From positions 1,116,001 to 1,180,000 of the forward strand of contig NZ_AP027764.1 of the NCBI RefSeq assembly GCF_036503815.1: a DNA stretch of 64,000 nucleotides, written 5' to 3'. The notes below the pieces were generated by a model that ran no database searches, had not been told where the DNA came from, and saw only the letters and a program-made list of their open reading frames with translations. The translations under genes were made by a program, and so were the position numbers. This document shows, in pieces, positions 16,729 through 25,607 of this stretch (positions are counted from its first letter, which is position 1; every line of letters starts with the position of its first letter). This DNA comes from Escherichia coli (lineage in GTDB: Bacteria; Pseudomonadota; Gammaproteobacteria; Enterobacterales; Enterobacteriaceae).

Positions 16729-18155
16729 TGGCATTTGATGATTTACGCAGCTTCTTACAGGCGCTTGATGACCACGGCCAGTTACTGAAAATCAGCGAAG
16801 AGGTGAACGCGGAACCGGATCTGGCAGCCGCTGCCAACGCCACCGGGCGTATCGGCGACGGCGCGCCCGCGCTGTGGTTTGATAATATTCGCGGCTTTAT
16901 CGATGCCCGCGTTGCAATGAACACCATCGGTTCCTGGCAGAACCACGCAATTTCCCTCGGCCTGCCGCCAAACACCCCGGTTAAAAAACAGATTGATGAG
17001 TTTATCCGCCGCTGGGATAACTTCCCGATAGCCCCGGAGCGCCGTGCGAATCCTGCCTGGGCGCAGAACACCGTCGATGGCGACGAGATCAATTTGTTCA
17101 ATATCCTGCCGCTGTTTCGTTTAAACGATGGCGATGGCGGTTTCTATCTCGACAAAGCCTGCGTGGTTTCCCGCGATCCGCTCGACCCGGATAACTTCGG
17201 CAAGCAGAACGTCGGCATCTATCGCATGGAAGTGAAGGGTAAGCGTAAGCTCGGCCTGCAACCGGTGCCGATGCACGATATCGCCCTGCATCTGCATAAA
17301 GCGGAAGAACGTGGTGAAGATTTGCCAATTGCCATCACGCTGGGTAACGATCCGATCATCACCCTGATGGGCGCCACCCCGCTGAAATACGATCAATCAG
17401 AGTACGAAATGGCGGGCGCGCTACGCGAAAGCCCGTACCCGATCGCCACCGCCCCGCTGACCGGTTTTGATGTGCCGTGGGGCTCGGAGGTGATCCTCGA
17501 AGGGGTAATCGAAAGCCGTAAACGCGAGATTGAAGGGCCGTTCGGTGAATTTACCGGCCACTACTCCGGCGGGCGCAACATGACCGTAGTGCGCATCGAT
17601 AAAGTCTCTTACCGCACCAAACCGATTTTTGAATCGCTCTATCTCGGCATGCCGTGGACCGAAATTGACTACCTGATGGGGCCTGCCACCTGCGTGCCGC
17701 TTTACCAGCAGTTAAAAGCCGAGTTCCCGGAAGTGCAGGCGGTGAACGCTATGTACACCCACGGCCTGCTGGCGATTATCTCCACCAAAAAACGCTATGG
17801 CGGCTTTGCCCGCGCAGTGGGCCTGCGTGCGATGACCACGCCGCACGGTCTGGGTTATGTGAAGATGGTGATTATGGTCGATGAAGACGTTGACCCGTTC
17901 AACCTGCCGCAGGTGATGTGGGCGCTCTCGTCGAAAGTGAACCCGGCAGGCGATCTGGTGCAACTGCCAAATATGTCCGTGCTGGAACTCGACCCAGGCT
18001 CAAGCCCGGCGGGGATCACCGATAAGCTGATTATCGACGCCACCACGCCTGTCGCCCCGGACAACCGTGGTCACTACAGCCAGCCGGTGGTGGACTTACC
18101 GGAAACCAAAGCCTGGGCTGAAAAACTGACCGCTATGCTGGCCGCACGTAAATAA
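16728..18155 (+). CDS. ecdC: UbiD-family non-oxidative hydroxyarylic acid decarboxylase, subunit C
   Basis: This is the catalytic prenyl-FMN-dependent decarboxylase of the operon. Related enzymes convert 4-hydroxybenzoate or vanillate to phenol or guaiacol without oxygen. The 475 residues have the UbiD core, with the conserved acidic motif EGPFGEFTGHYSGGR (about 264-278) supplying the catalytic Glu. Other family stretches are PVPMHDIALHLHKAEERGEDL and MYTHGLLAIISTKKRYGG. The gene shares one base with ecdB, and ecdD follows by 10 nt. The exact substrate cannot be read from the sequence. Confidence 0.92.
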   Translation: MAFDDLRSFLQALDDHGQLLKISEEVNAEPDLAAAANATGRIGDGAPALWFDNIRGFIDARVAMNTIGSWQNHAISLGLPPNTPVKKQIDEFIRRWDNFPIAPERRANPAWAQNTVDGDEINLFNILPLFRLNDGDGGFYLDKACVVSRDPLDPDNFGKQNVGIYRMEVKGKRKLGLQPVPMHDIALHLHKAEERGEDLPIAITLGNDPIITLMGATPLKYDQSEYEMAGALRESPYPIATAPLTGFDVPWGSEVILEGVIESRKREIEGPFGEFTGHYSGGRNMTVVRIDKVSYRTKPIFESLYLGMPWTEIDYLMGPATCVPLYQQLKAEFPEVQAVNAMYTHGLLAIISTKKRYGGFARAVGLRAMTTPHGLGYVKMVIMVDEDVDPFNLPQVMWALSSKVNPAGDLVQLPNMSVLELDPGSSPAGITDKLIIDATTPVAPDNRGHYSQPVVDLPETKAWAEKLTAMLAARK

Positions 18156-18165
18156 GGAGAACAAG

Positions 18166-18402
18166 ATGATTTGTCCACGTTGTGCCGATGAACAGATTGA
18201 AGTGATGGCGAAATCGCCAGTGAAAGATGTCTGGACGGTCTACCAGTGCCAGCACTGCCTTTATACCTGGCGCGATACCGAACCGCTACGTCGCACCAGC
18301 CGCGAACATTACCCGCAAGCGTTCCGTATGACTCAAAAAGATATTGATGACGCACCGATGGTGCCGAGCATTCCGCCGCTGCTGGCGGCAGATAAGCGCT
18401 AA
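18166..18402 (+). CDS. ecdD: Small zinc-ribbon subunit D of the hydroxyarylic acid decarboxylase
   Basis: The 78-residue protein has two Cys pairs, CPRC (residues 3-6) and CQHC near 29-32, that would form a zinc ribbon. The rest is a basic linker and a proline-rich tail. Homologues (VdcD/KpdD/YclD) are required for full decarboxylase activity in related operons, though their mechanism is unclear to me. A strong AAGGAGAAC ribosome site lies just before the ATG. It is the last gene of the operon. Confidence 0.88.
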   Translation: MICPRCADEQIEVMAKSPVKDVWTVYQCQHCLYTWRDTEPLRRTSREHYPQAFRMTQKDIDDAPMVPSIPPLLAADKR

Positions 18403-18403
18403 T

Positions 18404-18440
18404 AAAAAAGGGCCGGGTAGAGGCTTTGCTTTACCCGGCC
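18404..18440 (-). terminator. Terminator between ecdD and pphB
   Basis: GGCCGGGTA (18411-18419) pairs with TACCCGGCC (18432-18440). On the minus strand the stem is followed by CTTTTTT (18410-18404), so it is a good Rho-independent terminator for pphB. It lies 9 nt after the ecdD stop as well and probably stops both convergent transcripts. Confidence 0.8.
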
Positions 18441-18443
18441 ACG

Positions 18444-19100
18444 TTATTTGATTTTATAAAACGACAGCCGCCCGCTTTCCGGCGATCCGGTATCAATATA
18501 TACCTGGTTGGCGAATGTCTGGATGTTATCAAACATCATATGTCCGAAGATAAAGCAGTCGGCGCCGTTTATTTCCTGTAACTCGCCTTTGAGCGATTTC
18601 AGTACGCGATCAACAGGCCAGAGTAATTCTCTCTCCGCTATTTCTTTGCCAAAGAGATATTCATTCCCCGGATAATCTGCATGCGCGATGACATATTTTA
18701 TTATGTCGTTAGTGATTTCAACAATATGTGGAAGATTATGAAAACGTAGCAACAGGTCTATTGCTTCTTTTTGTTCCGTATCACTTAACTCAAAGAACCA
18801 GTCGCCACCGCTGGCAAGCCACATATTGCCATCGCCGGTCGCGAACGCATCCAACGCCATCGCTTCATGGTTGCCTTTAACCGATGTAAACCAGGGCTGG
18901 TTTAGCAGGCGCAGCACGTTAAGACTCTCCGGCCCACGATCAATATTATCGCCGACAGAAATAAGTAAGTCGGTTTCAGGGCAAAAAGAGAGTTGATGTA
19001 AGCGGGATTGTAATAATTGATAGTCACCATGAATATCACCAACGGCCCATATATGGCGACAGTGATGGGCATTAATTTTTTGATAGCGTGTAGATGGCAT
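18444..19100 (-). CDS. pphB: Serine/threonine protein phosphatase 2
   Basis: PphB is a PPP-family metallophosphatase. The 218 residues show the three signature motifs: GDIHGDY (Asp22, His24), GDNIDRGPES (50-59) and GNHEAM (76-81). Later metal-binding His residues lie in IAHADYPG and FGHMMFDN. K-12 PphB has the same length. It sits in the variable interval near mutS but is shared with K-12. It ends at the terminator hairpin at 18404-18440. Confidence 0.96.
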   Translation of the reverse strand: MPSTRYQKINAHHCRHIWAVGDIHGDYQLLQSRLHQLSFCPETDLLISVGDNIDRGPESLNVLRLLNQPWFTSVKGNHEAMALDAFATGDGNMWLASGGDWFFELSDTEQKEAIDLLLRFHNLPHIVEITNDIIKYVIAHADYPGNEYLFGKEIAERELLWPVDRVLKSLKGELQEINGADCFIFGHMMFDNIQTFANQVYIDTGSPESGRLSFYKIK

Positions 19101-19171
19101 GGTTTTACCCTGTAAAATAAGATTTCCTATTATACAGGGTATTTTTATTTGATTCGTCAGTTGTCGTTAAT

Positions 19172-19200
19172 ATTCCCGATAGCAAAAAACTATCGGGAAT
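19172..19200 (-). terminator. Hairpin after mutS
   Basis: ATTCCCGATAG (19172-19182) pairs perfectly with CTATCGGGAAT (19190-19200) around a 7-nt loop, 5 nt beyond the mutS stop. The U tract on the minus strand is weak (ATTAACG), so termination efficiency is uncertain. Confidence 0.6.
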
Positions 19201-19205
19201 TGTTA

Positions 19206-21767
19206 TTACACCAGACTCTTCAAGCGATAAATCCATTCCAGCGCCTGACGCGGGGTCAGTGAATCCGGGTCAAGATTTTCCAGCGCTTCGACCGCTGGCG
19301 ACGTTTCTTCTGGCGCAGAAAGCAGGGACATCTGCGTACCATCAACCTGTGTAGCGGCGGCGTTCGGCGAAATGCTTTCCAGCTCACGCAGTTTTTGCCG
19401 TGCGCGCTTAATCACCTCTTTTGGCACGCCCGCCAGAGCAGCAACCGCCAGGCCGTAGCTTTTGCTCGCCGCGCCATCCTGCACACTGTGCATAAAGGCA
19501 ATGGTATCGCCGTGCTCCAGCGCATCAAGATGCACGTTGGCGACGCCTTCCATTTTCTCCGGCAGTTGAGTCAGTTCAAAGTAGTGGGTAGCAAACAACG
19601 TCAACGCTTTAATCTTATTCGCCAGATTTTCAGCGCACGCCCATGCCAGCGACAGACCATCGTAAGTGGACGTTCCGCGCCCAATCTCATCCATCAACAC
19701 CAGGCTGTACTCCGTGGCGTTATGCAGAATATTAGCGGTTTCGGTCATCTCCACCATAAAGGTTGAACGCCCGGATGCCAGATCGTCAGCCGCGCCCACA
19801 CGGGTAAAGATACGGTCAATCGGGCCAATCTCGACTTTTTGCGCCGGTACGTAGCTGCCGATATAGGCCATCAGCGCAATCAGTGCGGTCTGGCGCATAT
19901 AGGTACTTTTACCGCCCATGTTCGGACCGGTGATGATCAACATGCGACGCTGCGGCGACAGGTTCAGCGGGTTAGCGATAAACGGCTCATTCAGTACCTG
20001 TTCAACTACCGGATGGCGACCTTCGGTAATGCGAATACCCGGTTTATCAATGAAGGTCGGGCAGGTGTAGTTCAGGGTATAGGCCCGTTCCGCCAGGTTC
20101 ACCAGTACGTCGAGTTCTGCCAGTGCGCTCGCGCTCTGTTGCAACGCCTCCAGATGCGGCAACAGCAGGTCGAACAACTCTTCATAAAGCTGTTTTTCCA
20201 GTGCCAGCGCTTTACCTTTCGAGGTGAGTACTTTGTCTTCATACTCTTTTAGCTCTGGAATAATGTAGCGTTCGGCGTTTTTCAGCGTCTGACGACGCAT
20301 ATAGTTGATGGGTGCCAGATGGCTTTGTCCACGGCTAATCTGAATGTAATAACCATGCACCGCGTTAAAGCCGACTTTCAGCGTGTCCAGGCCGGTACGT
20401 TTACGCTCGCGAACTTCCAGACGCTCCAGATAATCTGTCGCGCCGTCAGCCAGCGCTCGCCACTCATCCAGCTCTTCGTTATAGCCTGATGCGATAACAC
20501 CACCGTCGCGTACCAGCACCGGCGGTGTGTCGATGATTGCTCGCTCCAGCAGATCGCGCAGCTCGGCAAACTCGCCCATTTTCTCACGCAGCGCCTGTAC
20601 CGGTGCACTAGCGACATTTTCTAACTGTGCACGCAGCTCCGGCAGTTGCTGGAAAGCGTGACGCATACGGGCCAGATCGCGTGGGCGGGCAGTCCGTAAA
20701 GCCAGACGTGCCAGAATACGTTCCAGGTCGCCGACCTGACGCAGTACCGGCTGCAGCTCAGCGGTGAAATCCTGCAATGCGCCAATAGTTTGCTGGCGCT
20801 CAAGCAACACGCGGGTATCGCGCACTGGCATATGCAGCCAGCGTTTCAGCATTCGACTCCCCATCGGCGTTACAGTGCAGTCGAGCACGGAAGCCAGTGT
20901 GTTTTCCGCACCGCCCGCCAGGTTCTGGGTAATTTCCAGGTTACGACGCGTCGCGGCATCCATAATGATGCTGTCCTGCTCACGTTCCATAGTGATAGAA
21001 CGAATATGCGGCAGAGTCGTACGTTGCGTATCTTTCGCATACTGCAACAGACAACCGGCGGCACAAAGTCCGCGCGGCGCGTTCTCGACGCCAAAACCGA
21101 CCAGATCGCGAGTGCCAAATTGTAGATTCAACTGCTGGCGCGCGGTGTCGATTTCAAACTCCCACAGCGGGCGACGGCGCAAGCCGCGACGACCTTCAAT
21201 CAGCGACATTTCAGCAAAATCTTCTGCATACAGCAGTTCCGCCGGATTAGTGCGTTGCAGTTCTGCCGCCATCGTTTCGCGGTCAGCCGGTTCGCTCAGG
21301 CGAAAACGACCAGAACTGATATCCAGCGTCGCATAGCCGAATCCTTTGCTGTCCTGCCAGATAGCCGCCAGCAGGTTGTCCTGACGTTCCTGCAACAGCG
21401 CTTCATCGCTGATGGTGCCCGGCGTAACGATACGCACAACTTTGCGCTCGACCGGCCCTTTGCTGGTCGCCGGATCGCCAATCTGTTCACAAATAGCAAC
21501 GGACTCGCCCTGATTCACCAGTTTGGCGAGATAGTTTTCCACCGCATGGTAGGGAATCCCCGCCATCGGGATCGGCTCTCCCGCTGAAGCGCCGCGTTTG
21601 GTCAGTGAAATATCCAGCAGTTGTGACGCACGTTTTGCGTCGTCATAAAACAGTTCGTAAAAGTCACCCATCCGGTAGAACAGCAGGATCTCCGGATGCT
21701 GGGCTTTCAGCTTGAGATACTGCTGCATCATTGGCGTATGGGCGTCAAAATTTTCTATTGCACTCAT
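19206..21767 (-). CDS. mutS: DNA mismatch repair protein MutS
   Basis: MutS recognises mismatches and small loops and recruits MutL. The 853 residues equal the K-12 length. The mismatch-contacting Phe36-X-Glu38 motif is in GDFYELF. The connector and lever domains follow, and the ABC-type ATPase has Walker A GPNMGGKST near 614-622 and Walker B LVLMDEIGRGTSTYDG near 689-704. The C-terminal tetramerisation tail is present. The gene looks intact, so nothing here suggests a mutator strain. Confidence 0.99.
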   Translation of the reverse strand: MSAIENFDAHTPMMQQYLKLKAQHPEILLFYRMGDFYELFYDDAKRASQLLDISLTKRGASAGEPIPMAGIPYHAVENYLAKLVNQGESVAICEQIGDPATSKGPVERKVVRIVTPGTISDEALLQERQDNLLAAIWQDSKGFGYATLDISSGRFRLSEPADRETMAAELQRTNPAELLYAEDFAEMSLIEGRRGLRRRPLWEFEIDTARQQLNLQFGTRDLVGFGVENAPRGLCAAGCLLQYAKDTQRTTLPHIRSITMEREQDSIIMDAATRRNLEITQNLAGGAENTLASVLDCTVTPMGSRMLKRWLHMPVRDTRVLLERQQTIGALQDFTAELQPVLRQVGDLERILARLALRTARPRDLARMRHAFQQLPELRAQLENVASAPVQALREKMGEFAELRDLLERAIIDTPPVLVRDGGVIASGYNEELDEWRALADGATDYLERLEVRERKRTGLDTLKVGFNAVHGYYIQISRGQSHLAPINYMRRQTLKNAERYIIPELKEYEDKVLTSKGKALALEKQLYEELFDLLLPHLEALQQSASALAELDVLVNLAERAYTLNYTCPTFIDKPGIRITEGRHPVVEQVLNEPFIANPLNLSPQRRMLIITGPNMGGKSTYMRQTALIALMAYIGSYVPAQKVEIGPIDRIFTRVGAADDLASGRSTFMVEMTETANILHNATEYSLVLMDEIGRGTSTYDGLSLAWACAENLANKIKALTLFATHYFELTQLPEKMEGVANVHLDALEHGDTIAFMHSVQDGAASKSYGLAVAALAGVPKEVIKRARQKLRELESISPNAAATQVDGTQMSLLSAPEETSPAVEALENLDPDSLTPRQALEWIYRLKSLV

Positions 21768-22012
21768 GGGGTTATGTCCGGTTCCCTGATATTAAATGGG
21801 GTGTGATGATTTTTATTTTCGTTGTAATCACATAAGGCGCACATGATACCGGAGTTAATCATTTCAGGGGAAGAAGCGAACGGCGAGTTCTTGATGTCGG
21901 TTCCGCGAAAAATGCTGCTTTGCAGCTTTTGCGTGATGACGATGAAACAAGATCGCAAAATTCATCGGTTGAAGAAACCTCCTCCTTCAGAGACATAGTC
22001 CCCTTTAAAATT

Positions 22013-22035
22013 AAGTTGTAATATAAATGCACCTT
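22013..22035 (+). promoter_or_regulatory. NsrR-type operator upstream of ygbA
   Basis: A 23-bp imperfect inverted repeat, with arms AAGTTGTAAT and ATGCACCTT around an AT-rich centre, fits the known NsrR consensus (AAGATGYA followed by its inverted copy). It lies about 18 nt before the ygbA ATG. ygbA is a known member of the nitric-oxide-responsive NsrR regulon. Confidence 0.7.
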
Positions 22036-22052
22036 AAGAGTATGGAGGCAGC

Positions 22053-22406
22053 ATGTCCGGCAAGCGTATCTCTCGTGAAAAACTGACGATTAAAAAAATG
22101 ATCGATCTTTATCAAGCGAAATGCCCGCAGGCGTCAGCAGAGCCGGAGCATTACGAGGCGTTGTTTGCTTACGCGCAAAAGCGGCTGGATAAATGTGTGT
22201 TCGGCGAAGACAAACCCGCCTGTAAGCAGTGTCCGGTGCACTGTTACCAGCCTGCAAAGCGTGAAGAGATGAAACAGATTATGCGTTGGGCCGGGCCGAG
22301 AATGCTGTGGCGTCATCCGATCTTAACCGTGCGTCATCTCATCGATGACAAGCGTCCGGTGCCGGAGTTGCCAGAAAAATATCGCCCGAAAAAACCTCGT
22401 GAATAG
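22053..22406 (+). CDS. ygbA: YgbA, nitric-oxide-induced protein
   Basis: This 117-residue cytoplasmic protein has a conserved Cys cluster, CVFGEDKPACKQCPVHCY (about 49-66), which suggests binding of metal or an iron-sulfur centre. The rest is basic. Its biochemical role is unknown to me. The upstream NsrR-like operator supports nitrosative-stress control. The ATG at 22053 follows TATGGAGGCAGC, a strong ribosome site. It is convergent with fhlA, with a CCGGACA/TGTCCGG hairpin (22411-22432) between the two stops. Confidence 0.92.
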   Translation: MSGKRISREKLTIKKMIDLYQAKCPQASAEPEHYEALFAYAQKRLDKCVFGEDKPACKQCPVHCYQPAKREEMKQIMRWAGPRMLWRHPILTVRHLIDDKRPVPELPEKYRPKKPRE

Positions 22407-22444
22407 TATACCGGACAGGCAGATCTGTCCGGCACCTCATGCAG

Positions 22445-24523
22445 TTAAACCAATGCCGATTTATCAATCCCCAGTCGTTTCATCCGTGAAAGCAGTGTGG
22501 TGCGTTTTAGTCCCAGACGTTGCGCCGCGCCTTTCGGCCCGGCAACCACGCCGTTAGTCTCTTTTAATACACGCACAATTAGCTGATATTCATCTTCGCC
22601 CTCCTGAGCGACGACAGTTGTAGCCGGCGGCGTTTTAGGTTCCGGTAAAGCAATATCAGGCAATGACAGCTGCAGCACGTTGCCGCGTGTTAGCAATACC
22701 GCGCGCTCAATGACGTTTTCCAGCTCGCGTACGTTACCTGGCCACTCCATATTGCTCAACGCGCGCAATGTTTCGGCAGGAATGCTGTCGATATTACGCC
22801 CCAGACGGCGGGCAATTTTAAAAGTAAAGGCTTTCGCCAGCAGCGGAATATCTTCCGGACGCTCGCGTAGTGGCGGCAGGTGGATCGGGAATACGTTCAG
22901 ACGGTAATAGAGATCGCTACGGAACTCGCGGTCGGCAACCATTTTTTTCAGATCGCGGTTAGTCGCGGCAATTAAACGCACGTCCGTCTGTATAATTTTA
23001 TTACTGCCGAGACGTTCAAACTCCTGTTCCTGTAATACACGCAGCAACTTCGGTTGTAACTCCAGCGGCATATCACCCACTTCATCGAGGAACAGGGAGC
23101 TTTTATCCGCCAGTTCAAAACGACCGATACGCTGGGCGCTGGCTCCGGTAAACGCACCACGCTCATGGCCAAACAGATCGCTTTCCAACAATCCGGCAGG
23201 CATCGCCGCGCAGTTCATTTTTACCATGCGGCGATTATTACGCCCACTGAGATTATGGATCGCGCGGGCAATCAGCTCTTTACCAGTGCCAGTTTCACCG
23301 AGGATCAGAACTGTACTGTCACTTTGTGCCACCATTTCAACTTGTTTAAGCACGCTGTACATGGCTTCACTGCGACCAATAATCTCGCCAAATTCACTAT
23401 CAACATTGTTGAGCTGCTCGGTCAGGGCGAGATTTTCATCAACCAGTCGTTCTTTCAGACGATGAATTTCCTGATAGGCAAGGGCGTTATCGACAGCGAT
23501 TGCCACACGTTCAGCAATCTGGCGCAGTAAATTCAGATTGGTCGTGGTAAACACTTTCTCTTCGCATTGCGCCAGTTTCAGCACGCCCAGCATGGTGTCG
23601 CCAGACATCAGCGGTAACAGGCACAAGGTTTGAATCTGGTTGCCCCAGGTGTCGAACAACATGCGTTCGTAGGGGGCTAAATTATCTCGTTCGTGGAGAT
23701 TAATCAGCAGCATCTCTTTGCTTTTAAACACGCGTTCGGTGAGGGTTCCAGCTTCATCGACTTCGCTCTGTTCGTGAGCGGGATGCTGTTTATCAAGATA
23801 GTGAGTGGAGTAGATGTTGAGTTTGTTTTTACGGTGGCTGCGTAAGACGATGCTGATATCGTCAATGTCGAAATAGTAATGGATTTCTTTGGCGACTTCG
23901 CTGACCAGTTCGTCCATATCCAGGCGAGAAAGCACCGCGTTGGTGATGGCAACCAGGATGCGGAAGTTATCGCGTTCCCGGCATAACAACTCATAGTCGA
24001 CATTATTGACGACGCGGCTCTGGATTTGTTCGGTGACGACAGAAATGATCTGCGTAAAAGTTTGCAGGCGATTGAACTCTTTTTCACTCCACGGGCGATC
24101 GTCATAACGAATAAATTCACAGCCACCAAAAATATGCCCTTCCGCCGCCAGTGGCATCAGGCAATAGTGACCAAATTTGGGGTATAGCCCACCAGCGGCC
24201 AGCTGCGGCCAGGTTTCACAAAATTCTTCGTAACTGCAATGCAGTGTATCAGGGCGCGACAAAATGCTGCGCACCGGACCGTGTGCCAGAACAGTTTCGT
24301 CTTCATAATTTATGGGGGTGTCTTTTTCACGCGACGCGTAATAAGACGCACGTTGAGTCTGCGCTTGCCACAACACAATAGCTGCATTGTCGGCGAGCGC
24401 AGAACGCTTTACCAATTGCGAAAGAGCCTCACACAGCGAGGCCAGATCGGGCTGCTGCAATAGTGTCCGAGTGATGTCGAACAACCCTTGTTGTCCGAGA
24501 TCACTCATCGGTGTATATGACAT
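22445..24523 (-). CDS. fhlA: FhlA, formate-responsive sigma-54 activator
   Basis: FhlA activates the hyc, hyp and hydN-hypF promoters with sigma-54 when formate accumulates. I place the start at 24523 (MSYTPMSDLGQQGLFD), giving the usual 692 residues; the frame continues 12 codons upstream without support. The N-terminal 380 residues hold two GAF-like domains and replace a receiver domain. The AAA+ domain has GETGTGKE (Walker A), GAFTGA (sigma-54 contact) and SSLFLDEVGDMP (Walker B). The C-terminus GAAQRLGLKRTTLLSRMKRLGI is a Fis-type helix-turn-helix. It is the distal gene of the hypABCDE-fhlA run. Confidence 0.98.
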   Translation of the reverse strand: MSYTPMSDLGQQGLFDITRTLLQQPDLASLCEALSQLVKRSALADNAAIVLWQAQTQRASYYASREKDTPINYEDETVLAHGPVRSILSRPDTLHCSYEEFCETWPQLAAGGLYPKFGHYCLMPLAAEGHIFGGCEFIRYDDRPWSEKEFNRLQTFTQIISVVTEQIQSRVVNNVDYELLCRERDNFRILVAITNAVLSRLDMDELVSEVAKEIHYYFDIDDISIVLRSHRKNKLNIYSTHYLDKQHPAHEQSEVDEAGTLTERVFKSKEMLLINLHERDNLAPYERMLFDTWGNQIQTLCLLPLMSGDTMLGVLKLAQCEEKVFTTTNLNLLRQIAERVAIAVDNALAYQEIHRLKERLVDENLALTEQLNNVDSEFGEIIGRSEAMYSVLKQVEMVAQSDSTVLILGETGTGKELIARAIHNLSGRNNRRMVKMNCAAMPAGLLESDLFGHERGAFTGASAQRIGRFELADKSSLFLDEVGDMPLELQPKLLRVLQEQEFERLGSNKIIQTDVRLIAATNRDLKKMVADREFRSDLYYRLNVFPIHLPPLRERPEDIPLLAKAFTFKIARRLGRNIDSIPAETLRALSNMEWPGNVRELENVIERAVLLTRGNVLQLSLPDIALPEPKTPPATTVVAQEGEDEYQLIVRVLKETNGVVAGPKGAAQRLGLKRTTLLSRMKRLGIDKSALV

Positions 24524-24596
24524 TTTGTTCTTCCAGGAAAGCACCGCAAAGCGGTGCAAAAGGTCATTGACTAACTATAGGAGATTTAGAATTTTA

Positions 24597-25607
24597 TTAG
24601 CATATACGCGGAAGCGGTTCGGCGTGTGGTAAATCGAGGGTTCGTTTCACGCCATACAGACCGGCAAGACGAACACCTTTACGTTCCACCACTTCACCAA
24701 TCAGCGCCGCGTCTTTCCCCAGTGGATGGGAATGTAACGCCGCTAGCACTTGCTCTGCTGCGTTGCGTTCAACGGCGATCACCAGTTTGCCTTCGTTGGC
24801 AAAGTTAAGGGCGTCCAGCCCCAGCAGTTCGCAAACGCCGCGCACAGCAGGTTTAACCGGCAGTGCCGCTTCTGAAATTTCAATACCACAACCGCAGGCT
24901 GCCGCGAACTCATGAACTACCGCGTTCACTCCACCACGGGTGGCGTCACGCAGTGCCTTCACACCGGGAATATCACGCAGCGTCTGGATGAGCGGCGTCA
25001 GCACTGCGCAGTCGCTGACCAGTTCGCCATCCAGCCCCAGCTGCTCACGCAGGTTAAGGATAGTCGCCCCGTGGTCGCCGAGTGTACCGCTAACCAGCAA
25101 TACATCGCCTGCGGTTAGCGTCTGTGCACCCCAGTGAATATTCGCCGGGATCGCGCCCATGCCAGCGGTGTTGATAAACAGTTTATCTGCCGCGCCGCGT
25201 TGCACCACTTTAGTGTCGCCAGTAACGATGGCAATGCCTGCCGCGCGGGCGGTTTCTGCCATGCTGGTCACCACGGCTTTTAGCGTCTCCATCGGCAATC
25301 CCTCTTCGAGGATAAAGCCACAAGAGAGATAGCGCGGAATAGCGCCACTGACCGCAACGTCATTCGCGGTGCCACAAATCGCCAGCTTGCCAATATTGCC
25401 ACCAGGAAAGAACAGCGGGTCGATGACGTAGCTGTCGGTGGAGAACGCCAGACGGTCGCCTTCTGCCACCAGCTGCGCCAGCTCAAGGCGCGCCTGGTCT
25501 TCCTGTTCTGCCAGCCACGGATTGGCAAAAGCTTCCATAAACAGGCTGTTGATTAATTGCTGCATCGCCTGGCCGCCGCTGCCGTGGGCGAGTTGGATAT
25601 TATTCAC
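24597..25607 (-). CDS. hypE: HypE, hydrogenase maturation (thiocyanate-forming dehydratase)
   Basis: HypE receives a carbamoyl group from HypF on its C-terminal Cys and dehydrates it to a thiocyanate, the source of the cyanide ligands of [NiFe] hydrogenases. The 336 residues have the PurM/ThiL ATP-binding fold (VAVSGAIPRYLSCGFILEEG, VTGDTKVV) and end exactly in PRIC, the required terminal Cys. It overlaps hypD by 4 nt. Confidence 0.98.
   Translation of the reverse strand: MNNIQLAHGSGGQAMQQLINSLFMEAFANPWLAEQEDQARLELAQLVAEGDRLAFSTDSYVIDPLFFPGGNIGKLAICGTANDVAVSGAIPRYLSCGFILEEGLPMETLKAVVTSMAETARAAGIAIVTGDTKVVQRGAADKLFINTAGMGAIPANIHWGAQTLTAGDVLLVSGTLGDHGATILNLREQLGLDGELVSDCAVLTPLIQTLRDIPGVKALRDATRGGVNAVVHEFAAACGCGIEISEAALPVKPAVRGVCELLGLDALNFANEGKLVIAVERNAAEQVLAALHSHPLGKDAALIGEVVERKGVRLAGLYGVKRTLDLPHAEPLPRIC

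Noticed and set aside
16135..18155. ubiX and ubiD of ubiquinone biosynthesis
   Set aside because: The presence of the small subunit D, the MarR-type regulator and the operator, and the position between rpoS and mutS, show these are the catabolic paralogues.
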